DNA of 36,088 nucleotides from a virus: IMG/VR virus record IMGVR_UViG_3300021181_000003, positions 1 through 36,088 of that record; one strand, 5' to 3'. Both the position numbers and the translations under genes were made by a program. How positions within the stretch are numbered: position 1 is the first letter of the stretch; each line of letters starts with the position of its first letter. Shown piece after piece: positions 35,499 through 36,088 of this stretch. The notes under the pieces were generated by a model. The model did not search any database and was not told where the DNA came from. It saw only the letters and a program-made list of their open reading frames with translations.

Positions 35499-36088
35499 TT
35501 AAGGACGACGCCAAGGATGAACTTGCATCACAATTACGCTCTAGTCTATTAGACTTCACCGAGTTCTTTTACCCATTACTCACAGGACGAAAATTTATTG
35601 TATCTCACCCAATTGGTCGTGAGTCCCATCATATAACAATATGCCGGGCACTGAGTGAAGCTGCACGTCTTGAGATTCCGGACCATAGGCTTTTGGTTAA
35701 CATTAGCCCAGGTTCCGGTAAATCGACGCTATTAGCCATGTGGGTTGCGTGGACCATGGCTAAATGGCCTGATTCCAGATTCTTGTATATTTCCTATGGT
35801 AAGATTCTGGCATCTAAACACACGGAAACTATAAAACGTATTATGCAATTGGCACATTATGTTTATTTGTTCGATGTAAGAATAAGGCATGATTCAAAAG
35901 CCAAAGAATATTTTCAAACAACAATTGGCGGAGCAGTCGCCGCTTTTGGGTCTTCAGGGCCAGTCACAGGAATGGACGCCGGGCTTCCAGGTCTTGATAG
36001 ATTTTCGGGCGCGGTGATTATTGATGATGCGCACAAGCCCGATGAAGTACATTCAGATACAATAAGACAATCAGTCATAGAAAATTAT
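35495..36088 (+). CDS. terL: Terminase large subunit, 5' part (continues at the window start)
   Basis: The first 198 codons of the 514-residue TerL. The ATP site is clear: LLVNISPGSGKSTLL (residues 66-80; Walker A GSGKST), followed by an adenine-motif-like FLYISYG, and the Walker B IIDD inside the overlap. The ATG overlaps the upstream stop (ATGA). The gene joins the part at 2-1078 without a frame change once one overlap copy is removed. The N-terminus (ASQLRSSLLDFTEFFYPLLT) is typical of Terminase_6 family members. Confidence 0.93.
   Translation, partial: MIKDDAKDELASQLRSSLLDFTEFFYPLLTGRKFIVSHPIGRESHHITICRALSEAARLEIPDHRLLVNISPGSGKSTLLAMWVAWTMAKWPDSRFLYISYGKILASKHTETIKRIMQLAHYVYLFDVRIRHDSKAKEYFQTTIGGAVAAFGSSGPVTGMDAGLPGLDRFSGAVIIDDAHKPDEVHSDTIRQSVIENY
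35962..36088. repeat. Right copy of 127-bp exact terminal overlap
   Basis: Identical to bases 1-127. It supports a circular or circularly permuted genome; headful packaging as in P22 would give such maps. The overlap length equals a common assembler k-mer. Confidence 0.95.

Overview
The window is a complete small dsDNA tailed-phage genome, opened inside the terminase gene. Bases 1-127 are repeated exactly at 35962-36088, so the sequence closes into a circle of 35,961 bp. The large terminase gene reads in frame across the junction. The morphogenesis genes follow the P22/Sf6 podovirus order: terminase, portal, scaffold, coat, gp4-like and gp10-like tail hub, three ejection proteins, tail fibre. 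The DNA is AT-rich, uses Shine-Dalgarno starts and sigma70-type promoters, and has lambda-like exo/bet/ssb and O/P-like replication genes, so the host is probably a gammaproteobacterium. A protein with a eukaryotic-type U-box (E3 ubiquitin ligase fold) suggests a host that lives in protists or other eukaryotic cells, as Legionella and Coxiella relatives do. The host assignment is inference.

Layout. 35495-36088 joined to 2-1078: terL. 1080-5988: an alpha-CTD-like protein, the portal and a run of small, often basic or His-rich proteins, one with a likely -1 frameshift. 6021-7034: a structural protein, then a terminator and a reverse-strand two-gene cassette (7088-7797). 7798-8100: a structured untranslated leader. 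8101-12016: scaffold, coat, a structural protein and the gp4-like adaptor. 12202-17692: a small membrane protein, the gp10-like hub and the gp7/gp20/gp16-like ejection proteins. 17740-23035: two small membrane proteins and a tail-fibre/receptor-binding cluster with repeated modules. 23057-23434: a VRR-NUC nuclease. 23524-24927 (reverse): a U-box protein and a coiled-coil partner under their own promoter. 25199-27531 (reverse): exonuclease, Bet annealase, SSB and a membrane protein. 27680-30291: a Cro-like regulator, then O-like initiator (with three iterons inside its gene) and P-like helicase loader. 30305-31525 (reverse): six tiny acidic proteins from a strong divergent promoter. 31671-35498: a zinc-finger protein, terS, a sigma-region-4-like protein, two related structured RNAs, small genes, a tRNA-Asn and an overlapping string leading into terL.

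How it fits together. Face-to-face promoters at 27614-27649 start recombination genes one way and cro-O-P the other. The second divergent pair at 31558-31640 starts the small-protein cluster one way and the terS/regulator side the other. The 32693 protein may switch on late transcription. Packaging and virion genes then run as one long forward unit. I see no integrase, no CI-type repressor and no recognisable endolysin. The most unusual items are the phage-encoded U-box operon, the paired structured RNAs, the frameshift site, and the duplicated terL tail that brackets an RNA-polymerase-alpha-like gene.
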